From: Platynereis dumerilii
Taxonomy: Eukaryota; Annelida; Polychaeta; Phyllodocida; Nereididae
DNA: 64,000 bases
Assembly (NCBI GenBank): GCA_026936325.1
Contig: JAPTHN010000105.1
Location: 372,001 to 436,000 of the forward strand
Direction: 5' to 3'
Within the stretch, counting starts at the first letter, position 1; each line of letters starts with the position of its first letter. Position numbers and translations under genes: made by a program. Shown piece by piece: positions 10,357-21,149 of the stretch. Below the pieces are notes generated by a model. That model was not told the DNA's origin, did no database searches, and saw nothing but the letters and a program-made list of their open reading frames with translations.

Positions 10357-11211
10357 CAGGGTTGCATGATTTAAATCAATTGATTTAAATCATTTGATTT
10401 AAATCGTGATTTAAATCAGTGATTTTAATCAATGATTTTTATTGAAAACCACTATATGTTAGAAAAATGCAAATAGTTTGCATATAAATGCTATAGTGGA
10501 TCAGTTGACACCTTCACACTTGAATTGGCAAGGAATCACTGCTACGATGGAGATACCAGGGTGGATTTGGCTTACTTTAATCCTGTTTAAACAGCATTCC
10601 TCTCTCATGCGACAAATTCCTAATCTCATGCCAAAAGTAGCACTCATTAAACAAGAAAACAACAATAACAAACAACAGTAATTATAAAATACTGATTCTG
10701 TGGTCATCGATGGAAATTTCAATCATTCCTTTGCTCCAAAGTATGATATTCTATGGACAGTGGCTTCCAAGTATACAAAAATTGTGTCTACGGAATAGGA
10801 TTAAACCTTGTTAAGTCTCTTTTGGAAGCCAAGTAAAACTTTTCCTATTTCATCGGTCATTCCTAGCCATAGTAGGTCCAAAAAGTTGACAAAATACCAC
10901 ACTTAAATTGACGTTAAATTCATAGTCTGAGGGAATTTATTGCAGCTGGGAAAAGTAAAAAATATTAACAATCTACAACTTCAAATTTCAACTTGATTAC
11001 ATGACTTTTGGGGGGTGAAAGAAATTTTTCCCATTAGAAAAGAACTAATTAAGAGCAGTCTATCATTTATTATGACTTCAATTTCTTCGAAAAATATTAT
11101 ATTTGAAAAAATAATACTGCTTGATTTAAATCGGATTTACATTAAAAAAATCCGATTTAAATCAAATAAATCCGATTATTTTGATTTAAATCAGATTTTT
11201 TTGCAACCCTG
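10357..11211. mobile_element. Non-autonomous hAT element with 8-bp duplication
   Basis: An 855-bp element bounded by CAGGGTTGCA and its complement TGCAACCCTG. It is flanked by perfect direct copies of AGTGGAGT (10349-10356 and 11212-11219), the 8-bp duplication made by hAT transposases. Both subterminal regions are arrays of GATTTAAATC, itself a palindrome, which would be suited to repeated transposase binding. Short internal frames show no transposase motif. Confidence 0.85.
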
Positions 11212-11219
11212 AGTGGAGT

Positions 11220-11700
11220 GGGGCCTTCCAGATTCACTGGATCGACTCACCCAGCATGATGTAGGCTTGAGTCGATTTTCTTGGCACTCTCGCCTCCTTC
11301 ATCTCATTTCATGATTTTTCACATTCTTCAAAATCTTCCAAAAATCAAAATGAGATTGAAATTCAATGTAATCCAATTATCATTTGGATTGAGGAAAAGA
11401 GATTTAGCAGTTTGATTGTTTTGGCCCAAATTTTTGTTGAAAATATTAGAAAATAATGAAATTGTTGTATTTTAGTGTGTGTAAAAATGCTATGTGGGTT
11501 AGGATAAAACGAAATAAAGATGGCAAATCCTGAACCACCTGATTAATCTTTCATTCCATGTCAAAACTCCTCAGATTCCCTCATACCCAATCTAATGCAA
11601 AAATGGAACCTAATCTTCCAAAAACCATACATAACAGTATCTAAGGTGCGCCAGCCCCAATATTATCATATCAAGTCTATCTTTCTGTTGTTACTTTTGT
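11220..11700. other. Unassigned stretch
   Basis: No supported gene. Only simple AT-rich sequence and a possible small-repeat terminus (CATTCCATGTCAAAAC near 11553). Confidence 0.3.
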
Positions 11701-11713
11701 TTAATGCCAAAAA

Positions 11714-11914
11714 GGGGGAGGGTTGGTCTAGTGGTAGCGTGCTGGGCTGCCAATCGCTGGGTCCAGGGTTCGAATCCAGCTCTTGCTGGGTCACCTTGGC
11801 CTATGTTGGACGGCTGTTTCAATCATCTTTCGCCTCATTGTCGTGTCCTCCCCCTGTCCTAATTAGCCTACCAAGTGCATAAATACAGGACGTAAAGCCC
11901 CAATCATCCATCAA
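11714..11914 (+). mobile_element. tRNA-derived SINE with 13-bp target duplication
   Basis: Internal RNA polymerase III promoter: box A TGGTCTAGTGG at 11724-11734 and box B GGTTCGAATCC at 11767-11777, in a tRNA-like head, followed by an unrelated body ending CAATCATCCATCAA. Perfect direct repeats TTAATGCCAAAAA flank it (11701-11713 and 11915-11927), the mark of LINE-driven insertion. Two further relatives on the minus strand lie near 38.6 and 40.8 kb. Intact boxes and perfect duplications make this the youngest copy. Confidence 0.9.
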
Positions 11915-11927
11915 TTAATGCCAAAAA

Positions 11928-13110
11928 ATTCATCTGAATTTTTTTTTTTCGCGATCAGAATATTACTTCCTTTGAATAGGGTACAATTTAATTTCGCTGA
12001 TAAACAATGAAAAACAGAAATTGTGGTTTGGTTTAATTTTGTCAGTTCAAACCGCACTACATCTTACACGTGTTTCCTTTAGACAGACCTCATGTAGTAT
12101 TGTATTTTGAGTGCCATTTTCAATGGTACCTGATATACTGCGTGCGACTAGATTCTTCAATTAAATTCATGGAGGCCTATTCAGCACCAATCAAGCAAAA
12201 TCGATTTTTTTTTTTTCACAATGTTATGTCTGCCATCAAATTTAAGCTAACAAGGCTATATACTCCAAGCCAATATGCCAGCCATTCACTCTTAATGCAA
12301 AAGGTTCTTGATGGTATATATAAGAACCCAAAGCCAAAAAAAGGTTCTAAATTGTGTTAAGGGTTTTACTGAATTGAAAAGGTTCAATACTAATGGGAAC
12401 ACTATGATGGATAGTTGACGACCATTGCATTGCGGATTTGGCATGGAATAACCCAGCAGAATGTTTGTGCAAATAAGTGATAATAATGTATACATAAATT
12501 ATTATGAAGTGTATGAACTGATTGATATATTGTGCATAATATGTACAAATTTTGTAATTTGTAAAAATTATATTATTGATGGAAATAATACATTAAATTT
12601 TTGTGTATGGTGCGGATTCCTCCATGCTAAATGAAGATTATCATTTCAGTATGAATGTCTGCAATTTGTTAAAATTATTTTATGATGAAAGTAAATGATC
12701 GACTATTAGTGAATTCATGGTAGTAAATAATGCAATGAAACGGTTCCTGGTTTAGTTAATAAAAATTACTCATATATTACAAAACATTGTTGAATGTTTT
12801 CTATTCTTTTAAAAAATAAGTAGAGTTAATTTTTTAGGGGGAGGGGGGTTCACACCTTAGCTGTTTGGAATTGAGGTTGGTCTCAATCAGACAGGAGGTG
12901 AAGTTCAGTCTCCTCAATGACATCTCCTGCAGGGTATGTGCTTCCAATCCTAGGGCAAGTGACAAACTGCGTTGTAGCTTGTTGGAACACATGTTGCAGC
13001 ATAAAGAACATCTCATTCAAGAGGGATGGAGCGAAAGAAGTTGACTTTTGGTGGAGCTGTAGGGGCTGTAGGCCTCCATTTCCCAACTTTACAGTATTGG
13101 TGGAGCCTGG
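11928..13110. other. Mostly unassigned; possible coding block at its end
   Basis: No repeat recognised for most of it. A run of T (12205-12216) and AT-rich sequence are seen. At 12883-13110 the minus strand carries an open frame (SLLNEMFFMLQHVFQQATTQ, then FVTCPRIGSTYPAGDVIEET) that reads like protein but matches no family I know. The frame stays open on the far side of the foldback insertion that follows. Confidence 0.25.
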
Positions 13111-13113
13111 GTA

Positions 13114-14332
13114 GGGTGGGCTGAAAAAAACGTTTTTTGGAATTTCAAAATGCCACTTGTATAGAAATTTGGCTATTGCCAAAAAATGAAAATTGGTGCA
13201 AAAAAAATTTTGTGGCATGCGATTTGTGCCGGGCTTTTATGAAAACTAGTATAAGACCCGTGAAAGCATGCACGTGAGGGAACGGGGATATACAAAGGGT
13301 GTTTTGTAATTACCTAAAGGTAGATTTGGGGAAAACATCACCTCAGTTTCATTGTAGATAATACAGAAAAGCAGCTTGCAAGTTTTCATAACTGGGCAAT
13401 GAGTAGATTGGGTGGAGTAGCGTAAGGGGTCCGTGAATTAATAGTATGATTTATATTTTCAGCCATTTCGCATGCCTTTTTAGACAATATTTTTGTCTGA
13501 GTCAGCTTCTTGGGATTCAGAAGGCTCAATTTGGTACTTAAATCTTCTTTGAAGGCCATTTTGGATATGAAGCACCATAAACTGGTAGCTTATATTCAAG
13601 ATATGGCCATTTCTGGGTAAATGTTGGGAATAAGAATTTGGCTTTTTTTGCTGAAAATTTCGAAATTGACCCAACACAAAATTATTCCAAGTAATTACCC
13701 TGAGTCCTCTCCAATGCCCTAAAAATCACTTCCAGTGCATTATCTGCATCAATTTGTGGTTTTAGTTTCCGGTATAGGGGCAATTCTGTAAAGTCAGATT
13801 TACAGATTTGACACTTTAGCAGCTTGTGTAGCCCTACCATTACACCTCAGTTATTTCATTGTTAAATAGGGACGAGGTTAGTTAATAGGTATATCAGACA
13901 AGCCATCAACGAAAGCTCCAAGATCAATAGGAGCCGAGCTACAAGCGAAATGTCATCGTGTCGGACGTACATCGTGTTAGTGCGTCCGACAATACAATTT
14001 TTTTGGACAATTTTTAGCAAAAAAAGTCAAATTCTGATTTCCAACATTTACCCAGAAATGGCTATATCTTAAATATACGCAACCAGTTTATGGTGTTTCA
14101 TATCCAAAATGGCTTTCAAAGAAGATTTTAGTACCCCTTGAGCCATCTGAAACTAGGGAAGCTGACTCAGGTTAAAAAAATGGTCTAAAAAAGCATGCGA
14201 AATTGCTGAAAATATGCATTTTCATAAAAGCCGGAGTGGCCCGGCACAAATCACATGCCACAAATTTTTTTTTGCACCAATTTTTTATCACTGGCGTATT
14301 GAAATTCCCAAAAATGTTTTTTCAGCCCACCC
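13114..14332. mobile_element. Long-inverted-repeat (foldback) element with TA borders
   Basis: The left end GGGTGGGCTGAAAAAA and right end TTTTTTCAGCCCACCC are inverted copies, flanked by TA on both sides (13112-13113, 14333-14334), as for Tc1/mariner-type insertion. The inverted arms are several hundred bases long. An outer part pairs 13114-13250 with 14210-14332 and an inner part pairs 13440-13680 with 13990-14205. About 190 extra bases in the left arm (13250-13440) have no partner, so a later insertion is likely. No transposase. Confidence 0.8.
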
Positions 14333-14334
14333 TA

Positions 14335-15975
14335 CTGATGGCAGATGACTCCAAGGTCCTTCAAAACCAATGGCATATTAGGGGCCCAAAATTAACATGG
14401 GAAAGATAGGAAAAGCTGCGAAGGGCCCCGTATCCACCCCATATACTGGCCTCCCCTCAGGCCATTTCTAGATACGCCCCTGTTCAAAACATACGTTTGA
14501 AGTCCTGTGTTCTGGAGAAGCACTACTCCACATTGACCTTGGGAGTTGTGTAACTCCTGACCTTTTTTTTAAATACATTTTTGTCATTCCTAGTGGTGAT
14601 GAATGACATTGCATGTCACCTTGAAAATTTACTCACTTAATAGTCCTGACTCTGCACTATTTGCACCCCTCTGGTTGACTGCCTGAAAAAAAATACCTTG
14701 GTGGAAGTTGGAAGTGAAGCGATTGATGCCTTGATTCCCAGGAGATGAAAGAGTGGCGAGTGATAACCAGCAGAAGGACATGAAAAACAAGCATGTGTGG
14801 AGTGTGGCAGGTGGCAGCACTTGCAAGCACCGTCAGCATGTGCCATCTAGTGTCATCATCATGCATCAGTGATTCAGTGCCCCGCATCAATTGTTCAGTG
14901 TATTCTGGAACAGAATGCTAAATATTAGGGTGCCCAAAAAAAGATGTCGTGATTTTTAAATTCTTTTCATTTTTTTATCATTTAGCTCCTTGAACCTTTG
15001 AAAAACATTTGTAGTCACATGTGATAGAGGCACTGTGTGCAAAAAGAAATGTCTAACCTGTTCCCAGGTTATTCTTTGAAGGAGATCAGATTTAGGTTTA
15101 CTCAGTCAAGGAGCCGAGTGACTGTCCTGGATCAGTTTACCAATTTCTACTTGTCGCTGGACCAATTTATTCCAAGGATTGCTACGTATCATGTCCTGTT
15201 ACTGTTCTTAATTATAAAACATTAGAATAGCTTCATCTTTCAAGTTAATTTCATCAATTAACAAATATTTGAGCATTGATGTGTTTATCAAACATATTCA
15301 CAATTGTTTCAACATTGCTTGTAAATTGTTATCTATGGATCTTGTAACTCAAATCGAAATGATCTGCTTGGAACTCTGGGCCAGAATAATTATTATGTTA
15401 TGGCGGATTTGTTCGGGGGAATTTGCTGCATCTGGTAGCATTTATATATCACAGTTTTCAATCATAAATTGGCAAACAAGCACTCTTAGAGTCGAAGCAC
15501 CACCCATGCACACGTTTGTTAGTGCAATGCATGTGATTAATAGTGTTTGGTGGACGGGGGAAAAAATAAACAATTGAAATTAAGACCTAACTTAACTAAG
15601 AAAAGTGCTTTTCTTTTTTTAAACTAATAATCCTTTTAAACAAACATACAGTAGGCCAACCTGTCAATAGAGCCAAACCTACTAAATTATCAGAACTAAG
15701 CAGGAAAAGTTTGAGCTTTCTTAAAAGGAGTCTGCCATTTCTGTAAACCTAATAGTTTTGTGATTGTGATCAGTTCCATGGTCGAATATGCTGTCCACTA
15801 TGTGTACAGACAATGACAGCACGGATACACAAAAAAAATGGCTGCACAAAATCAGCATGACCTGCCCAGCGCTATACAATAGAGGGCATGTTTTAAATGT
15901 AATAATATTTAATTAAACTGGAAAAATGATCCATTGTGGACATCTACAATGTTATTAATGCGATATGCATATGAA
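14335..15975. other. Transposon relics and unassigned sequence
   Basis: On the minus strand CAGGGGCGTATCTAG (about 14466-14480) looks like a hAT-type terminus. Minus-strand 14694-14650 has a strong acceptor (poly-T then TCAG), a short block reading AVNQRGANSAESGLL and a donor-like GTGAGTAA, but no confirmed gene. From 14930 to 15975 nothing is recognised. Confidence 0.3.
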
Positions 15976-16204
15976 CAGGGGCGGACTGGCCCTATGGGCC
16001 AGAGTGCAATGCCCTGGGCCCTGGGGCCCACCACCTGAGGGGGTCAACCTGCAACATTAAAAAAATTTGTTGTTAAAACAATTATTTAAAAACAAGGTAA
16101 AAGCACTTTAAATCGAACATCTGGCCTTATGAAAATATCAGGCAATCGTCATTTAAACTTAACAAGCATAATCAACAGTAAAAACATTTTTGAAAGACAG
16201 GGGC
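15976..16204 (+). mobile_element. Left end of a hAT-like element
   Basis: CAGGGGCGGACTGGCCC at 15976 and a GGCCC-rich subterminal region resemble a common hAT-type terminus. The matching right end was not found. The miniature element at 16205-16554 lies inside or next to it. Confidence 0.4.
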
Positions 16205-16554
16205 CAGGGGCGAAGATTTTTCATTTTTGTAGGGGGGATGATTTCGGAGTCCCGAATTTCGCGCGTGGCCCAACAGGCGGAAAGTCGTGCAGCGGCAGAT
16301 TTCGAGGACCATTCTAGGGCCCAAAATCCAATATATTACAGATTATCTAAGGTTAGTTTTGAGACTTTTTCTACACAGCATACAACTGGCATCATGGAAA
16401 ATTGCTAAATATGACAGATCCTTGTCAACAACCAGTATTAATAATTTGAAATTTTGGGGGGGGGGGGAATAATCATATGATCATCCCCCCAAGGTTCATC
16501 CTAGGGGGGATGCATCCCCCCCATCCATCCCCATTCCCAGGATCTACGCCCCTG
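16205..16554. mobile_element. Small hAT-type element, 8-bp duplication ACAGGGGC
   Basis: A 350-bp element with ends CAGGGGCGAAGAT and ATCTACGCCCCTG, imperfect inverted repeats. Perfect direct copies of ACAGGGGC flank it (16197-16204 and 16555-16562). Internal G- and C-runs (GGGGGGGATG, ATCCCCCCC) also pair. It encodes nothing. Confidence 0.85.
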
Positions 16555-16562
16555 ACAGGGGC

Positions 16563-17978
16563 CCCGTCCCAATTACAGTACGTGAATTACTTCAATTTGG
16601 AAGACTTCACTTACTTTTACTAAAAGTTTTAGTAAAGAGAATATTGGATGAAGTCTAAAGCCTTCCTCATTCTAGATTAGCTGACCTCTTTTTCAATTGG
16701 AAATTGCATCATTCTGTCTGTGTTGTAAATTAAAATATGAAATTTCAAGAGAGTGGTGCACAAAACAGGCAACAAAGAGATAATTATTTGAAAGGGAACA
16801 GAAACTGTCATTTTCTTCAGGCCAAAGCCAGAAATTTCAGTTGATCCAGGAGAAAGTGGTAAAGATTAAAGTGAAATAGTTTTAACAAGAGACTTTTGGC
16901 TTTAACAGAAAAACAACCTAGTGAAGTGACTCCTTACCAAGCAGTTCTAGTCAAACAGATCAGGTTGACCAACAATCCATACATACATGGCAAGACTCTC
17001 TGGCAATGCCATCCGAATTGGATTATTCTGGGATTTTCTCAGTCGGCAAACATTCTGGCGTGTGATGCTGTCCCAGACATTGATCGTCTCTGATGATGCA
17101 GGATCCATGAACGAGATTAGCTGCTTTGATTGTTGCAAGTGCTCTCTGACTACTTTCTCAGTGCAGTATCATATGAACTCTTCTACTTATAAAACAGTTT
17201 CTTCCATATTAAAAGTGTTTGGCAATTTTTAGTGTGCTCAAAACCAAAGAGCCTTTCAAAACGTAAACTCTTAAAAACTGGACTGAGAAAGAAGGTGAAA
17301 TGTTTGCTCTGGATATAGATTGCAATTATTTACCTTCGCATTGGCTTGATAACAATGAAAAAGTGTAAAGGTCTGTTAAGAGGGGTACTAAAAAATAGCA
17401 TGCAATGCATGCAAGTTGTGTCCTCAAGCAATTTAATAACCTCTTATAACTCATGGTATATGATCCCGGTATATGATCATCACATTGACATATCTCAAAA
17501 ATTGTTAGTGAGCACTATTGCATCTATCTATCGATCTATCAATCCATCTTCAGTAATTGGCTGAAGCACAAATTTTGTTTTCTTGTCATCCTGCACACGT
17601 ATGTGTGTCAATCAATTTTTGGCTAAAAATAGACATATTTGGCAGGTTGTTTTTGCGCCATGCTTTGTCTCAGAGTGGAAGGACCTAATAGAAGAAGATG
17701 CTTCTCTGAAGCCTTGTTAGAAATCTTCTGCTCAGCCACAAAGAATTTTGGGGTTTAAAGGCAAATGTTCAGAGCAGTGAGACATAAGATTAAAGCCAGG
17801 GCATCTTTGGCAGCAGTGCAAACCCTGGGTATCATAACTTTGGGTTGTTCTTGCATCAGTGAAATGCTTTAGGATCCACACCACCTTTGGCTTGATCATT
17901 CCATTGATGACGACCAAGGGCCCGAGGCCCTGCTCTTGGACACAAAAACATTTCTAAGCAGTAAAGTATTGATACATT
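16563..17978. other. Unassigned; two short protein-like frames
   Basis: On the minus strand 17165-16947 reads ISFMDPASSETINVWDSITR then QNVCRLRKSQNNPIRMALPE, and 17917-17732 reads MIKPKVVWILKHFTDARTTQ. Both have a coding look but match no family I recognise, and no splice chain joins them convincingly. They may be host exons or transposon relics. Confidence 0.25.
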
Positions 17979-19005
17979 TATATTTATATATATATATGGT
18001 TTTATTGACATTTCCTATATCAAATAGATACATTTGACATTAGAAAACAGTGAAAACTACTCTACATCTACACAAAATACAAGAAAATCCAATACAATTT
18101 TTAAGTACATCAGTTTACAGTTAATTAAATATGAAATATCGGTCCCAGTTCTAATTGTTGATGTATAAAAGTCAGTAAAATGCAAGTAAATTCAAATTAT
18201 AAATTGTTCATGTATTGAGAGTTTATCCAAGATCGAAAATATTTAACAGGTATTCAAGTGTCTTTTTAGTCACTGCGATTTTTGTCGAGAGCTGAAAAAT
18301 GCAGGCTAGCGGCAACCGCTACAATGACTGCGTGATCCAACCCTGACAGTTCCATACTAGTGACCATACAATCGGGATCATTCATAACAATCATAATGCA
18401 GTAAATACATTCAAGTCAGTTGGCTCGGCAGATAGAGAGGCTCTCATATTTTAGTCCGGACATAAATTTTTGGCAGTTAGTTTTATTTATTATTTAATTT
18501 TCTAAACTGTAAATTTCATATTATATGTCATCTGTGTTGCATTTATCACATTTTCTTTGTTCTATTGGTGTTTTAGGTATACTATGTCTGCCTGTCTCAA
18601 TTTTTGAATTATGAGAGCTTACTCTGAAGCGGGCAATATTGCTGTATGTTTTCTTTGAGAAATTTTGAGTTAAATATGGTTCCAGACAGTAACTATTCTT
18701 AAACAATTTATATGTGCGCAGCTTTGGCAACTTATCAGAGTCCTTTATTTTTTCTAAAATATTGGCCTGTTCTTCTGTGTATAGCTTAAGTTTTGTTTCT
18801 ATTGATAAGGAACTTGGTTCCTTAGTTACCCAGTCTGAAATGTTGGCATCATTCATTATTTTCTCTCTTTTACTGTACCAGTTGGTCTGACCAGCATGGT
18901 GAAGCTTTTCTTGAATTGAGAGGCATTTATTCAGAGTATCATGCTTTGGCAGATTTCTAATATTACACCAGTAATTTATCGTGACTAGTTGCTGCCTTAA
19001 TCTTA
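17979..19005 (-). mobile_element. LINE 3' fragment C, minus strand
   Basis: The minus strand encodes the C-terminal end of a non-LTR ORF2: LHHAGQTNWYSKREKIMNDA near 18900, then LPKLRTYKLFKNSYCLEPYL, IARFRVSSHNSKIETGRHSI and KTPIEQRKCDKCNT (18720-18530). The last part is the cysteine motif found at the end of many LINE ORF2 proteins of marine animals. It is 5'-truncated near 19005 and ends in AATAAAACC plus an AT repeat near 17980-18000. Confidence 0.75.
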
Positions 19006-19837
19006 AAGGATCACTTTAACCTTTTTTTAAAATAGTCCGGCAGAGGAAATTTATCGCCGTGGACGCCGCCATAATGTACACTGGGAACAGTGACGTCACC
19101 ATATTATGTGTAATGTTTGTTGGCCCAAAGAGAGGCTAAACATTTGCCATGTCCTTTCCCGGCGTGCTGGAGCTCTGACAGCTAACTATTTGTAAATTTC
19201 CAGTGAAGTCCAATCCAATCGAAAACCTTGATTGCAACCTGAACAAGGATCAGTTAATTGCAATTTAACTTCACGGGTGCATTAGCATTCATCAAGACCT
19301 GGGGTACCCAACTGAAGAAGGCCTCCCCCCAACGTGCCCAATGCATGTGTCTGAACATAAGTAGGCAGGCGGCCTGTCATTTCCTAGAATTATTTTCCGC
19401 TTAGTTCAAGTTCTAGCTAGACATCTTATCATACACATCGTCGAGTCCCGTGTTCATTTATGAGAGCACAAAATTCCAATCCCTCCAGTAGTTTTTGCCG
19501 ATTACAGTCCATTACATGTGTAGGCTAACACGCTGTGTGACACGCAGTGCTTGCCCTGCCTAATAAGCAGCCCGAATGAAGTTTTACAAAACAATCTTGT
19601 TGTGGTGACAAAATTAACTGAAGTGAAAAAATCAATTTTTGTCCTTACCCCTAAATAACAGTGCAGAGTCACAGACCAGTTTGCAACTTCGACTGCAAAG
19701 CTATATCCAAACCAAAGGTAATCTCCGAATGAATGCAAAAACTACAAAATCATTTTTTCAAGTCTGGATCGTCTGACTGAAAAACAAACTGACGAAGATT
19801 CCTTTTGCTGACGTCATATAGGCCAATTTCATTGATT
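19006..19837. other. Unassigned stretch
   Basis: Contains two TGACGTCA-type sites (about 19090 and 19810, CRE-like) but no gene. It may be one miniature element, since GTGACGTCACCATAT and CTGACGTCATATAGG lie near its two ends, but proper inverted termini were not found. Confidence 0.3.
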
Positions 19838-20170
19838 TATTATTATTATTATTATTATGACATTTCTATAGCGCTACTTTCCACTCTAAGCTGAATGTTC
19901 AAGTGCGCTTTACAAAATGTATATTTACATTTACATATATATACATGTACAGTTTTACAATGAAGTTTCCTGGACATTTATTCTTCATCACACCAGGTGG
20001 CAGCATCTTTCATGTGTTCTCTTGGAGTCTTGTTTCCTTGGATCCAGGCATCCAGTCACTCCGGGTGGAGTCTGGCTGGGGTAACTGCTACAATACACCA
20101 GACAGGAGGGGGATTTGTGAATTGTTACATTTGCCCAGGCACCAATCAACAAAACCAGACGCTTTTATTT
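19838..20170 (-). mobile_element. SINE/LINE-type repeat with GCGCTATAGAAATGTCATAATAA tail
   Basis: On the minus strand the segment ends in GCGCTATAGAAATGTC followed by tandem ATA/TAA triplets (19838-19858), a 3' end shared by many SINEs and LINEs of marine invertebrates. The upstream body is not tRNA-like as far as I can see. Open frames on the plus strand are accidental. Confidence 0.45.
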
Positions 20171-20611
20171 ACATCATAACTATTTTGCACCTGATCAACA
20201 ATTGAGACGATCTCTTTTCTTATTATAGATAAAATGTAACAATTTTTAATTAACGAAATGAGTGCACTATCAAAACATCTGTCAACTTATTTGTGCATGC
20301 TATTTGTGCGTAGCTTTAAAAGTTTTACTTTTGATTAGTGTTTGTAAATTTATGAATAATTCAGTTGGCCAATATTGTGAAAGTTTTTTGTAAACTTGTA
20401 GGCCTAATAAATAAATACTGAATTCATAAATTGAAAGGAATCATGCATTTTACTGTAGAATTCATCTGTTCTGGTTACTTTGAAATATTTCAAAATATTT
20501 GGTATGAAGTTGTTAATATTTTTTTCATGTGCATATTATCATCCAAAGTGCATGAGTGTCCAAGGCGATTCTCTGAGGGGGAGGGAGTCACCCACTATAG
20601 TACTAATTATA

Positions 20612-21143
20612 TTCAGCACCAAAATTTGTGAGCCAATCAACTGACAGGATATCAATCACGTGCCACGCCAATAAATAACGATATTGGCGTGTGGAGAGTG
20701 TTATTGGCGCCTTAAAACTATATTGGCGTCATCAGTGCACATGCACTTGACTTATTGCAGTGGCAGAATCAGTCTTTTTGACTCTTTCCTTGCTTTGACT
20801 GCCTTCCAATCAAATTATCGATTGTCATTGAAGGGTACAGAATAACTCCTCAAGGTGCTAATTGCGATCAAGCATAATTGACAAAATTTCAATAAAACTG
20901 CCTTATCCTAAATGAAAGTATTTGTAGTTTACAGAAATCAATCCAATTGAACAAGCAGCAATTAAATCATTGTGAGACTGAGAAACAACTTGCTGTTGAA
21001 AATGTACAGTTACTCTTTTAGAATTTAAAGATAATTCATAAAAATAATCTAATCACTAAAATACCATACCAAAGTGGTTAAAAACACCAATTTGAAAACG
21101 TTTATTACAATAGGGAAAATATAATCAAGAGTAAACGATAGTA
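20612..21143 (+). mobile_element. Dispersed element, copy 1 (TTC-GCACCAAAATTTG), truncated
   Basis: Aligns over about 530 bases with 51771-52310 in the same sense. Shared landmarks are CACGTGCCACGCCAATAAAT, repeated TATTGGCG motifs, AAGCAGCAATTAAA and AGGGAAAA-ATAATCAAGAG. The left terminus matches copy 2, but the right inverted terminus is missing, so this copy is 3'-truncated at about 21143. Noncoding. Confidence 0.75.
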
Positions 21144-21149
21144 GTCCAG

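Noticed and set aside
11720-11790. A genuine tRNA gene
   Set aside because: Box A and box B are present, but the cloverleaf is poor, the unit continues into a SINE body and has target duplications.
14629-14890. Three overlapping minus-strand frames
   Set aside because: Mutually exclusive and without family match; only the splice-like sites near 14694 and 14650 were kept as a weak note.
19997-20205. Plus-strand frames of 60-100 residues
   Set aside because: Lie within a SINE/LINE-type repeat read on the wrong strand.
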